Below are positions 16,636 to 26,095 of a DNA stretch of 64,000 bases, piece by piece. This DNA comes from Streptomyces sp. CB02009 (GTDB lineage: Bacteria; Actinomycetota; Actinomycetes; Streptomycetales; Streptomycetaceae). Within the stretch, counting starts at the first letter, position 1. Each line of letters opens with the position of its first letter. The notes beneath the pieces were generated by a model that saw only the letters and a list, made by a program, of their open reading frames with translations, was not told the origin of the DNA and did no database searches. Both the position numbers and the translations under genes were made by a program. Location of the stretch: positions 512,594-576,593 of the forward strand of contig NZ_LIVV01000005.1 in assembly GCF_001905825.1 (NCBI RefSeq), in the 5' to 3' direction.

Positions 16636-18357
16636 CTAGAACAGCGTGTTGTACGTCTGCCAGCCGGCGCCGATCCTCGCGCGGGTGGCGTACGGCTGCG
16701 CCGCCCGGCCCGTGCCCTGGTAGTACCAGAGGACACCCGAGCCGTCGCGGGCCACGAGGTCCGCCTTGCCGTCGGAGTTCAGGTCGCCGGGCGCCACCAT
16801 GGAGTTGTAGACGTGCCAGCCGGTGCCGATCTGCGTCCGCCCGCCGAACGGACGGGCCGACACGCCCGTGCCCTGGTAGAGCCACTGCCGGCCCGCCGTG
16901 TCACGGGCGACCAGGTCGGCCTTGCCGTCACCGGTCACGTCGGTGCCGCCGACGAGCGAGTTGTACCCGCCCCAGCCGCCGCCGATCCGCACGCGCGCAC
17001 CGAACGGCGCCGCGGTGCTGCCCGTGCCCGGGTACAGCCACAGGACGCCCGCGGTGTCCCGCGCGAGGAGGTCCGCCTTCTTGTCGCCGGTCAGGTCCGA
17101 GGCACCGGCCAGGATGGTGAAGGAGTTCCAGCCGGCACCGACGCGCAGCCGGTCCTTGTAGATGCCGCCGTCCCCGGACATCCGGTAGAACCACAGCACG
17201 CCGCTCCTGTCCCGCGCGACCGCGCCGGGTCCGGTGCTCTGGACGGTCACCGGACCGAGCCGGGTGAGCGCCGAGTACTGGTTCCAGGTCGGGGTGCCGC
17301 CGACGAGTTCGGGCGAGCCGAACGGCCGCGAGGCCTTGCCCGTGCCCCGGTAGTCGTACAGGTCACCGCTCGCGGAACGGCCCACGAGCCGGTAGCGCTC
17401 GGTCACCGGGATCGGGCTGGAGACCGCGAAGTCCGAGACCTTCTCCGGGTTGCCCGTGCCGAAGGAGTACACCTCGTACGTCATGGTGTTCCGCAGCCGC
17501 CAGGCGGGCGCGGTGGCCCCGGCCTTCAGGCCGTAGGTGACGGTGTAGTCGCCAGGGGCCTTGATGTCGCAGCGGACGTCGCCGCCGTGGCCCAGCTCGC
17601 CGAGCGAGTGGTCGCACGCGGCGCCGGCGGCACCGCCCGCGGTGACACCGTCGACGCTGACCTTGAGCTCGCCGCCGTCCCAGTGACGGAAACCGGGCGC
17701 CGCGCCCAGGCTGATGACGATCCGGCCCTTGTCGGCGGCGTGAAGCTTCACCGTGTGCTTGACCGTGCCGCCGGCGGGCAGCGCGGGCGTGGACGGCGTC
17801 ATGGTGTTCTTGGCGACCTGGGCCTTGGTCTTGGCGACGATCGCCGCGTGAGCCCGGCGCGTGCCGATGGCCTTGGAGCCCGCGGTCTGGGCCTCCTTGA
17901 CGCCGGCGTCGAGGCTGGAGCCGCGGGGCACGTAGACGAGCCCGTAGTAGGCCTTGGTGCCGTTGGCGGCGGTGCTCGTGGCGGAGACCACGGGCCCCGG
18001 GTTGTTCCAGTCCTTCACGTCGCACAGGTAGACCCCGGCGGTCCCGGCCTTGGCCTTGCAGCCGTCCGCCCGGTCCACACGGAGCCCGGCGGGGAGACCG
18101 CCGCCGGACCAGGTGGCGTCGGTGAGCGGCTTCTTGCTCAGTGCGTAGACGTACGTGCCGTCCGGCCGGCCGTCGACCTGTCCGCTGGTGGACGACGGGG
18201 ACAGCTCGCCCCAGCCCTCACCCGGCATCAGGACGATGTCGTCGACGCCGTCGAACGAGAATGTCGGGTCCCCGGCCGCGACGGCCGTCCCCGCCCCCAT
18301 GATGCCGCCGGTGGCGAGAAGCACCGCCGCGACACCGGACCCCAGAAGCTTGCGCAA
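16636..18357 (-). CDS. Exported FG-GAP/VCBS-repeat protein
   Basis: Secreted protein of about 573 residues. A signal peptide (LRKLLGSGVAAVLLATGG... ending near AGTAVAAG) is followed by a beta-rich N-terminal half that I do not recognise. The C-terminal half has about five FG-GAP-like blades, each with a calcium-loop-like D-x-T/N-x-D-x-K-A-D (DLTGDKKADLLARD, DVTGDGKADLVARD, DLNSDGKADLVARD) then VLWLYPGTG. Such repeats usually form a beta-propeller. I place the start at TTG 18357 because CAGGGGG precedes it by 6 bases; a TTG at 18372 has no ribosome site. Function unknown; possibly adhesion or carbohydrate-related. Confidence 0.85.
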   Translation of the reverse strand: MRKLLGSGVAAVLLATGGIMGAGTAVAAGDPTFSFDGVDDIVLMPGEGWGELSPSSTSGQVDGRPDGTYVYALSKKPLTDATWSGGGLPAGLRVDRADGCKAKAGTAGVYLCDVKDWNNPGPVVSATSTAANGTKAYYGLVYVPRGSSLDAGVKEAQTAGSKAIGTRRAHAAIVAKTKAQVAKNTMTPSTPALPAGGTVKHTVKLHAADKGRIVISLGAAPGFRHWDGGELKVSVDGVTAGGAAGAACDHSLGELGHGGDVRCDIKAPGDYTVTYGLKAGATAPAWRLRNTMTYEVYSFGTGNPEKVSDFAVSSPIPVTERYRLVGRSASGDLYDYRGTGKASRPFGSPELVGGTPTWNQYSALTRLGPVTVQSTGPGAVARDRSGVLWFYRMSGDGGIYKDRLRVGAGWNSFTILAGASDLTGDKKADLLARDTAGVLWLYPGTGSTAAPFGARVRIGGGWGGYNSLVGGTDVTGDGKADLVARDTAGRQWLYQGTGVSARPFGGRTQIGTGWHVYNSMVAPGDLNSDGKADLVARDGSGVLWYYQGTGRAAQPYATRARIGAGWQTYNTLF

Positions 18358-18487
18358 AATAACCCCCTGCAATGAATCAACCGGCGGACGGTAACACGCG
18401 CGGTGGAGGGGGAAGGTGCAGGTGGGGGGCCCGGCGGGTGCCTCGGGTGGGGTCCTCAGAGTGGGCCGGGTGTGTGAGTGACGGGTG

Positions 18488-18623
18488 GGACCGCCCTCTT
18501 TCCGAGAGTCGCTCCTTCCGGCGGTGCGTCAAGGGCGCTCCTTCGTCGCGTCGCTGCGCGATGGCCTTCGGCCACCCTTGACCCACCACCTCCAGGAGCG
18601 AAAACACTCTCGGAGGGCGGTCC
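18488..18623 (+). repeat. Folded palindromic module, copy A
   Basis: A 136-base element that can fold into one long branched hairpin. The outer stem is GGACCGCCCT (18488-18497) with AGGGCGGTCC (18614-18623). After a CTTT bulge comes CCGAGAGT (18502-18509) with ACTCTCGG (18606-18613). Further in, GTCAAGGG (18528-18535) pairs with CCCTTGAC (18575-18582). This encloses two hairpins, TCGCG/CGCGA (18546-18561) and TGGCC-TTC-GGCCA (18562-18574). Copy B shows paired substitutions in three of these helices. Could be a DNA cruciform, a palindromic repeat family member or a structured RNA. Confidence 0.75.
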
Positions 18624-19120
18624 AGGGGACCGGGTCCACGCCGGGCCTCGGGCAGTGGCCGCCGTCGGCGGGCGTGTGCCGGCCGGTGGGTGGGTGCGCG
18701 GCAGTTGAATGGGGCAGCCGGGCCCGGCTCAGCGGCGGAAGGTCGTTCGCGGTGGGGCTTCAGGCCCCGCTGGTCACCCCCGGTGGGGTGTGAGTGGAGG
18801 AAACTGCGGGCTACTCCGAGTAACACACCCCGAAAGATGCCTCATTGGGTGCGAATCGCCCTTATCGGGCGGTGAAATGCGAGAAACTCACGCCGTTCGC
18901 TCCTCACCACCCACCGGGAGTGACCAGCGGGGCCTGAGTCCCAGCCGAACGACGACGGTCGGCCGCTAAGCGCCGCCGGGCCGCCCCATTCAACAACCGC
19001 GCACCCCGAACCCACGGAACAACGCCCACCGACCCCGGCCACAAACCAAGCCCCCACCCACCGGCCGACGCCCGCCCACCACGACCGGCCCCTACCCGGC
19101 ATCCGCGCGGCCCCGGCCCT

Positions 19121-19258
19121 CGGCCGCCCTCCGAGTGTGAAAAGGCGGCCTCCGCCGCCGGGTCAAGGGTGGGCGCAGCCCATCGCGCAGCGACGCGACC
19201 GCAGGGAGCGCCCTTGACGCGGCGGCGGAGGACGCCACACTCGGAAAGAGGGCGGCCG
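19121..19258 (-). repeat. Folded palindromic module, copy B (inverted)
   Basis: Inverted relative of copy A. Outer stem CGGCCGCCCT (19121-19130) with AGGGCGGCCG (19249-19258), CCGAGTGT (19131-19138) with ACACTCGG (19237-19244), the AAAG bulge, GTCAAGGG (19162-19169) with CCCTTGAC (19211-19218), and hairpin TGGGC-GCA-GCCCA (19170-19182). Compared with A, paired bases changed together in the outer stem, the second stem and the terminal hairpin, while loop-proximal TCGCG/CGCGA stayed identical. Confidence 0.75.
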
Positions 19259-19353
19259 CACCCGAGGCTCCCCAACCCGGCCCACCCCCGGAACCCCAAC
19301 AACCCGCCTCCCCCTCCCCCGAAACTCGCTCGAAGAGCACCCCCCGGGCCTCC

Positions 19354-19359
19354 TACGCT
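19354..19359 (+). promoter_or_regulatory. Possible -10 of a leaderless transcript
   Basis: TACGCT ends 7 bases before ATG 19367 and no Shine-Dalgarno sequence is present, the arrangement expected when transcription starts at or next to the start codon. No clear -35. Confidence 0.4.
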
Positions 19360-19366
19360 CCCGCCC

Positions 19367-20152
19367 ATGGCGACCTTCGTCCACCTCACCCCCGCCGTCC
19401 ACTCCGCCCGCGTCCGTCGTGCCGGTCTCAAGGCTGCCGGGCATGATCGGTGGCGCGGCGTGTTCCTCTTCCCCGTGCTCCCCTCGTACACCCTCACCCA
19501 CCAGTGGCTGCGCGAGCTCGCCCGTCGCCCCGGGCCTCGTGGGCTCGTCGCCGTCCACGTGCGGCTGCCCGACGACGAGCCCGTGACCGTCGGCCGGTAC
19601 AGCGACCACCGGCCCCCGCAGGTGTCGGCCGCCGAGGCCGTGCGGCGGGTCGCCGGCGCCGACGACTGCCGGGGCTGGGAGGTGTTCCTTCCGCGCTCCG
19701 TCGCCCCCTCCGAGGTCCGGCACATCCGGCCCGTGCGCCAGGTCAACGGGTGGCGCTACTTCCCCGGCGCCCACGGCAGGCCGCCCTGCCTCTGCTTCGG
19801 CTGCCGGGACCGCGGCGGTTACGGCGCCCGTCGGCTCCGTGAGCGGCGGCCCCATCCGCTCGACGGTCCGCCGCCCGCCCCCCGCGTCCTGCTCGCCCGG
19901 GTCGAGGCCGCCGAGGCGCGCGGCGACACGGCGGCGCTCCGTGAGGCGCTCCGCTGGTACGGGATGCGGCGGCGCGCCCCGCTGGCGCGGCTCTCCCGGC
20001 TCGCCCGGCACGACGACCCGGCCGTGCGGATCGCCCTCGTCGAGGCCGCCTCCTCCTGGTCGACGCCCGGAGTCGACGTGCTGCTCAGGGAGTTGGCGCA
20101 CGATCCCGACCCGGGGGTGCGGGAGGCCGTCGCCGACGCGCTTGTCCGATGA
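19367..20152 (+). CDS. HEAT-repeat-containing protein of unknown function
   Basis: Soluble 261-residue protein. The N-terminal part has a PCLCFGCRDRGGYGARRLR segment with three cysteines that could bind metal. The C-terminal part is a pair of HEAT-like helices (ARLSRLARHDDPAVRIALVEAA and LLRELAHDPDPGVREAVADAL). HEAT repeats usually mediate protein contacts. There is no ribosome site before ATG 19367 and a -10-like TACGCT sits 7 bases upstream, so it may be translated from a leaderless mRNA. Function unknown. Confidence 0.82.
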   Translation: MATFVHLTPAVHSARVRRAGLKAAGHDRWRGVFLFPVLPSYTLTHQWLRELARRPGPRGLVAVHVRLPDDEPVTVGRYSDHRPPQVSAAEAVRRVAGADDCRGWEVFLPRSVAPSEVRHIRPVRQVNGWRYFPGAHGRPPCLCFGCRDRGGYGARRLRERRPHPLDGPPPAPRVLLARVEAAEARGDTAALREALRWYGMRRRAPLARLSRLARHDDPAVRIALVEAASSWSTPGVDVLLRELAHDPDPGVREAVADALVR

Positions 20153-20202
20153 GCGAACAGGTCTGACCGGTTTCCGCTCTTGACGCGGAGTCAAAATCTC
20201 AC

Positions 20203-21668
<1,466 letters not shown>

Positions 21669-21719
21669 GGCCGCAGGCTCAGGAGCAAGCGCAGGCGCAG
21701 GCGCAGGCGCACACGAACG

Positions 21720-21759
21720 CCCGGGCGGGTCGGTGAACATCGCCCCCGACCCGCCCGGG
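21720..21759. terminator. Bidirectional hairpin between the aminopeptidase and LolA-like genes
   Basis: Fourteen perfect pairs: CCCGGGCGGGTCGG (21720-21733) with CCGACCCGCCCGGG (21746-21759), 12-base loop, between convergent genes. A short GCGCAG-type tandem repeat lies just before it, at about 21690-21712. Confidence 0.85.
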
Positions 21760-21799
21760 GTCCCAACTCTCTTCCCTGCGGAAGCAGAGCCGTACAGCT

Positions 21800-23014
21800 C
21801 TACTTGCCGGCGTTCGCCGCGGCCACCAGCGCGTCCTTCGTCACCGCGCCGACGTACACCTTGCCGTCGTCGGTGAGGAGCGCGTTCACGATCTTCGTCT
21901 TGAAGAGGGTGCCCGAGCCGAACGGTCCGGTGACCTTGTCGCCGAAGGAGTCCAGGAGCCCCTGGAACTCCTTCGGCGCCTCGTCCGTCGTGGGGACCGG
22001 CGCCCCGCTGTCGATCTTCGCGATGGTCGTCCAGCCCTCGCCGATGACGTTCACGCCGCCCTTGCCGGAGTCGAGGCCGGGGCCGAAGCCGCCGAACGCG
22101 TCCTCAAGGCCCTCCGGCAGCGGTCCGTCGAACGGGTCGCCCTTCTCGCCGGCCGCCTTCTCCGCCCCGCCCTCGGTCACCTTCGCGCCCTCCGGCGCCT
22201 TGAAGGTGAAGTCGGAGGCCGCCGGCCTCGAGAAGTCGATCTTCGTGAAGCCCGCGTCGACGACGGGCTTGCCGCCCTCGACCGAGGAGAGGGTGAACTT
22301 CAGCGGGGTGCCGTTCGTCGCGTCCACCGCGATCTTCACGGACTCGACCGTCGAACCGGACTGCTTCGGCTTGATCACCAGCTGGTACGCGTCCCGGCCG
22401 GCCACCTTCGCCGTGCCGTCGACGGTGATCGACGTGGTGTCGCCCGCCGCCTTCAGGACCTCGTCCGCGAGCTGCTTGGGCGTGCCCGGCAGCTCCTGGT
22501 CCTTCGGTCCCTCGTGGGCGCCGGGGGCGTCCGCGTCCGCCGGGGCCTTCTCGTGGAAGACCTCCTTGGACTTGCTGTCGTAGGCCCAGACGTCGTCGCC
22601 GTTGTGGATCAGGCTGTACTCGTCGGAGCCGTCGAGCAGGGTCAGCTTCTGGCGCTCGGGGCCGTCCGCCGCCACCCGCAGGGTGTGGCTGCCGGAGACG
22701 AGCTGGGTCAGCCGCTCCGAGGGGTCGGCCGACGAGCCGCCGCCGGCGCCGCCGCCCATGCCGCCGGCGAGGCCGCCGAGGCCGGACGTCAGGCCCTCCA
22801 GGGGCAGCCCCAGGTCAGTGGAGATCCGGAACGTGCCGGACAGGGTCTGGGTGTCGGAAGCGGCGATCTTCTCGATGAGCTGCTGAGCGGTGATCTCCGG
22901 CAGATCGGGGTCGCCGGACGCCGCCAGCGCCGGGACGAGGCCGATGGTCGCCGCGGCAACTCCTGCCACCGCGACCGGGACGATGTACCGGCTCGCCTTA
23001 CGGGACTCTGCCAT
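21800..23014 (-). CDS. LolA-like / DUF2092-type exported lipid-binding protein
   Basis: Exported protein of about 404 residues. Signal/anchor: MAESRKASRYIVPVAVAGVAAATIGLVPALAASG. The body resembles the outer-membrane-lipoprotein carrier (LolA/DUF2092) fold found in actinobacteria, including LSGTFRISTDLGLP and the AYQLVIKPKQSGSTVESVKIAVD segment, with a Gly-rich insert near residue 90. ATG 23014 is favoured by AGGGGAG just upstream; the open frame continues 17 codons further without a better site. Actinobacterial relatives are thought to bind lipids in the cell envelope; the ligand here is unknown. Confidence 0.82.
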   Translation of the reverse strand: MAESRKASRYIVPVAVAGVAAATIGLVPALAASGDPDLPEITAQQLIEKIAASDTQTLSGTFRISTDLGLPLEGLTSGLGGLAGGMGGGAGGGSSADPSERLTQLVSGSHTLRVAADGPERQKLTLLDGSDEYSLIHNGDDVWAYDSKSKEVFHEKAPADADAPGAHEGPKDQELPGTPKQLADEVLKAAGDTTSITVDGTAKVAGRDAYQLVIKPKQSGSTVESVKIAVDATNGTPLKFTLSSVEGGKPVVDAGFTKIDFSRPAASDFTFKAPEGAKVTEGGAEKAAGEKGDPFDGPLPEGLEDAFGGFGPGLDSGKGGVNVIGEGWTTIAKIDSGAPVPTTDEAPKEFQGLLDSFGDKVTGPFGSGTLFKTKIVNALLTDDGKVYVGAVTKDALVAAANAGK

Positions 23015-23214
23015 GGTCTCCCCTACCTCCGTGCCCTCACGGGCCCTCGTGGTCGATGTCTCCATCTCACCAAAAGGGAGGGGCGGAAACGTCAGCCCCG
23101 GGGATCAACCTCGCGTACTGCTTCGGGATGACCCGACCCTGAGACGGGCCGCCCGTGCGGCGGACGGCGGAGGACAGCGACGGACGGCGTCGACCCCGCC
23201 CGCGGGACGTCCTC

Positions 23215-23250
23215 GGGGCGTCCACGGGGCGTCCGCAGGGCGTCCGCGGG
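23215..23250. repeat. GGGCGTCCRC-type short tandem repeat
   Basis: Three consecutive degenerate copies of GGGGCGTCCAC / GGGGCGTCCGC lie in the intergenic stretch. No gene or hairpin of note is seen between 23066 and 23268. Confidence 0.6.
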
Positions 23251-23268
23251 CAGCCGCCCCCGGGGGCG

Positions 23269-23339
23269 GTACGCCGCTTCCCGGAGGCCGTCGGCCCCGT
23301 CCGTGCGCAGTTCCCGTACGCCGCTTCCCGGAGGCCGTC
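23269..23339. repeat. 24-bp direct repeat at the 3' end of the polyprenyl synthase gene
   Basis: A 24-base sequence beginning GTACGCCGCTTCCCGG occurs identically at 23269-23292 and 23316-23339. The second copy runs into the synthase stop codon. The 47-base unit period suggests a recent local duplication. Confidence 0.8.
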
Positions 23340-24348
23340 AGCCCGCCCGGTGCACCACCGCGTCGCACATCTCCGCGAGGGCCGCCTTCGCGTATCCGTC
23401 CGGCAGCGGCGCGAGCATCGCGCGCGCCTCCTCGGCGTACCGCACGGTGTCGCGGCGGGCCTGCTCCAGGGCCGGGTGGGCGCGGAGCCTGCGCAGGACC
23501 TCGGCGTGCCGGGCGTCGTCGGTCAGGTCGCCGTCGACGAGCTCGACGAGCTCCAGGTCCTCGGGGCGCCCGTGCGCGGCGGCCGCGGCCCGCAGGTGCA
23601 GGACGGGCAGGGTCGGGATGCCCTCGCGGAGGTCGGTGCCGGGGGTCTTGCCGGACTCGTGGGAGTCGGAGGCGATGTCGAGGACGTCGTCGGCGAGCTG
23701 GAAGGCGACGCCGAGCCGTTCGCCGTACTGGGTGAGGATGTCGACGACGCTCTCGTCGGCGCCGGACATCATGGCGCCGAAGCGGCAGGAGACGGCCACG
23801 AGGGAGCCGGTCTTGCCACCGAGGACGTCGAGGTAGTGGTCGACCGGGTCGCGGTCCTCCTGCGGGCCGGCGGTCTCCAGGATCTGGCCGGTGACGAGGC
23901 GTTCGAACGCCTCGGACTGGATGCGTACGGCCTCGGGACCGAGGTCCGCGAGCGTGTGCGAGGCGCGGGCGAAGAGGAAGTCACCCGTGAGGACGGCGAT
24001 CGAGTTGCCCCAGCGGGTGTTGGCGCTGTCGACACCGCGGCGGACGTCGGCCTCGTCCATGACGTCGTCGTGGTACAGGGTGGCCAGGTGGGTGAGTTCG
24101 ACGACGACGGCGGAGGGGACGACGCCGGGCGCGTAGGGGTCGCCGAACTGGGCGGCGAGCATCACGAGCAGGGGGCGGAACCGCTTGCCGCCGGCCAGGA
24201 CGAGGTGCTGGGCGGCCTCCGTGATGAAGGGGACATCGCTCTTGGTGGCGTCGAGGAGGCCCGCCTCCACTGCCGCCAAACCGGTCTGGACATCGGCCTC
24301 AAGAGCCTGGTCCCGCACGCTAAGACCGAACGGCCCGACGACGGTCAC
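23338..24348 (-). CDS. Polyprenyl diphosphate synthase (probable menaquinone side-chain synthase)
   Basis: Trans-prenyltransferase that chains isopentenyl units onto an allylic diphosphate (336 aa). Both Asp-rich motifs are present: DDVMD in the first and DDVLD in the second, with GGKRFRPLLV before the first. GTG 24348 is preceded by AGGAG at 8 bases. Length and the location near nuo and menaquinone genes favour a long-chain (hepta- to nonaprenyl) synthase for the menaquinone tail, although geranylgeranyl synthases look similar. Chain length cannot be read reliably without modelling the residues upstream of the first motif. Confidence 0.88.
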   Translation of the reverse strand: MTVVGPFGLSVRDQALEADVQTGLAAVEAGLLDATKSDVPFITEAAQHLVLAGGKRFRPLLVMLAAQFGDPYAPGVVPSAVVVELTHLATLYHDDVMDEADVRRGVDSANTRWGNSIAVLTGDFLFARASHTLADLGPEAVRIQSEAFERLVTGQILETAGPQEDRDPVDHYLDVLGGKTGSLVAVSCRFGAMMSGADESVVDILTQYGERLGVAFQLADDVLDIASDSHESGKTPGTDLREGIPTLPVLHLRAAAAAHGRPEDLELVELVDGDLTDDARHAEVLRRLRAHPALEQARRDTVRYAEEARAMLAPLPDGYAKAALAEMCDAVVHRAG

Positions 24349-24558
24349 GAGGGGGTCTCCTGTCTGCTGACGCCTGCTGATGTTCCCACGAATCGTTCAC
24401 ACGGATTGCGGGCGATCACGCTGACGATCACATGGATTGTCGATGTGTCGCTCGATTCACTCAAGCCAGCGTATCCGGTCACCTTTCGATCACCGTGGGC
24501 GCCTTCCCGTCACCCCCGGTATGTTCGGGATCAGCTCATACGACCAGGAGTATGCCCT

Positions 24559-26064
24559 TTGTCCCGAACAACGATCGACACCGATCCGAACAGCGAGCAG
24601 CCTCCCCCCGAGGACGACCACGCCTTCCTCGGGCACCCCCGGGGTCTGCTGACCCTCTCGGGCCTGGAGGTCTGGGAGCGGTTCTCCTTCCTCGGCATGC
24701 AGGCGATCCTCGTCCTCTACTTCGCCGCGGCCGTCTCCGACGGCGGTCTCGGCATGGCGTCGGGCACCGCGGCCTCGGTCGCCGCGGCGTACGGCACGCT
24801 CGTCTACCTGGTCTCCGTGGCCGGCGGCTGGCTCGCGGACCGCATCCTCGGCTCGTACCGGGCGGTCCTGTGGGGCGGCATCCTGATCGCCTGCGGCCAC
24901 TACGCGATGGCCGTGCCCACGGCCGCCATGACCTGGGTGGGCCTCGGTCTGATCAGCGCGGGCACCGGACTGCTCAAGCCGAACGTGGCGACCATGGTCG
25001 GCAAGCTGTACCGGACGGACGACGACCGCCGGGACGCCGGTTTCGCGCTCTACTACATGGCGATCAACATCGGCGCGTTCGCCGGCCCGCTGATCACCGG
25101 CTGGCTCGCCGACCACCAGGGCTACCACTGGGGCTTCTCGGCCGCCGCGCTCGGCATGACGCTCGGCCTGATCCAGTACGTCGCGGGCCGCCGTCACCTG
25201 GCCGGGCGCAAGCACTCCGCCGAGTTCGCGCTGGCCCCCGAGGCCCTGCGGCGGGCGGTCAAGCTCATGATCGCCGGGGCCGTGGTCGTGGCCGCCGCCG
25301 GCACCGCCCTCGCGCTCGCGGGCTGGCTGACCATGGACCGCTTCGTGGACGTGCTGACCGTGATCTCGGTGATCGCGCCGGTCGTCTACTTCTGGGTGAT
25401 GTTCACGAGCCCCCGCGTCACCGCGGAGGAGCGCGGCCGCCTCAGGCCGTACGTCGTGCTGTTCCTGGCCTCGGTCGCCTTCAACTTCATCCTCTTCCAG
25501 GCGTACTCGACGATGATCCTGCTCGCGTCGACCAACGCCCGTACGACCATCCTCGGCTTCGACTTCCCGGCGAGCTGGTACGCCTCCGCCCTCGGCGCCT
25601 TCGAGGTGGCCCTGGCGCCCGTCGTGGCCGCCGTCTGGGCCCGGATGGGACACCGGCAGCCGCACGCCTCCAACAAGATCGCATTCGGCGTGATCCTCGG
25701 CGGTCTGTCGTTCCTCCTGATGGTCCTGCCCACCTCCGGGCACGCCGACGACACGTACCGGATGGCCGCCTGGTGGATCGTCGGCTCGTACCTGCTGCTC
25801 GGCCTCGGCGACGTGCTCCTGGAGACCTCCGGGATGTCGGCCACCAGCAAGCTCGCCCCGAAGGCCTTCTCCAGCCAGACCATGTCGCTCTGGTTCCTCT
25901 CGCTCGCGCTCGCCAACGGCATCCAGGCGCAGACCGTGAAGCTCTACGACGACGTCTCCAAGCCCGTCTACTTCGGTGTGAACGGCGCCATCGCCGTGGC
26001 CGTCGGCCTCGTCGTGATCGCCCTGGCGCCCTGGCTGCGCCGCACCATGCACCCCGTCCACTGA
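24559..26064 (+). CDS. POT-family proton-coupled oligopeptide transporter
   Basis: Membrane transporter of the MFS/POT (PTR2) family (501 aa) with 12-14 hydrophobic segments. Signatures: GLEVWERFSFLGMQAILVLYF with the E-x-x-E-R-F-like proton-coupling motif, and LYYMAINIGAFAGPLITGWL. It imports di- and tripeptides with protons. The start is a TTG at 24559: AGGAG at 24546-24550 is spaced 8 bases from it, and the nearby ATG 24552 is in a different frame. Divergent from the prenyl synthase gene. A secreted aminopeptidase is encoded about 4 kb away and could feed it peptides. Confidence 0.92.
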   Translation: MSRTTIDTDPNSEQPPPEDDHAFLGHPRGLLTLSGLEVWERFSFLGMQAILVLYFAAAVSDGGLGMASGTAASVAAAYGTLVYLVSVAGGWLADRILGSYRAVLWGGILIACGHYAMAVPTAAMTWVGLGLISAGTGLLKPNVATMVGKLYRTDDDRRDAGFALYYMAINIGAFAGPLITGWLADHQGYHWGFSAAALGMTLGLIQYVAGRRHLAGRKHSAEFALAPEALRRAVKLMIAGAVVVAAAGTALALAGWLTMDRFVDVLTVISVIAPVVYFWVMFTSPRVTAEERGRLRPYVVLFLASVAFNFILFQAYSTMILLASTNARTTILGFDFPASWYASALGAFEVALAPVVAAVWARMGHRQPHASNKIAFGVILGGLSFLLMVLPTSGHADDTYRMAAWWIVGSYLLLGLGDVLLETSGMSATSKLAPKAFSSQTMSLWFLSLALANGIQAQTVKLYDDVSKPVYFGVNGAIAVAVGLVVIALAPWLRRTMHPVH

Positions 26065-26095
26065 GGACCGCCCACCCGTCCCTTGAGGTGACGTG

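Larger units (their letters stand above)
18461..19285. repeat. Large imperfect inverted repeat, about 0.83 kb, non-coding
   Basis: The gap 18373-19366 holds no believable gene. Instead it is an inverted duplication. From the outside in, GTGGGCCGGG at 18461 mirrors CCCGGCCCAC ending at 19285. A folded module at 18488-18623 mirrors 19121-19258. The stretch around TTGAATGGGGC at 18704 mirrors GCCCCATTCAA near 18983. CAGGCCCCGCTGGTCAC at 18761 mirrors GTGACCAGCGGGGCCTG ending at 18936. The innermost 26 bases differ at one position. A central spacer (about 18788-18910) is visibly lower in G+C and carries the small hairpin CGCCCTTATCGGGCG. No transposase is nearby. Confidence 0.85.

Noticed and set aside
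18373-19366. Insertion sequence with terminal inverted repeats
   Set aside because: There is no transposase or other coding sequence between the arms, and the arms are far longer and more diverged than IS ends.
18904-19746. Minus-strand ORF of 280 codons across the inverted repeat
   Set aside because: It runs through the palindromic module and the opposite strand of the HEAT-protein gene; its protein is low-complexity and frame changes between the two repeat arms are not those of selected coding sequence.
23155-24558. N-terminal extension of the peptide transporter frame over the prenyl synthase gene
   Set aside because: It would overlap the divergent synthase gene completely; TTG 24559 has an ideal ribosome site and starts the normal POT sequence.
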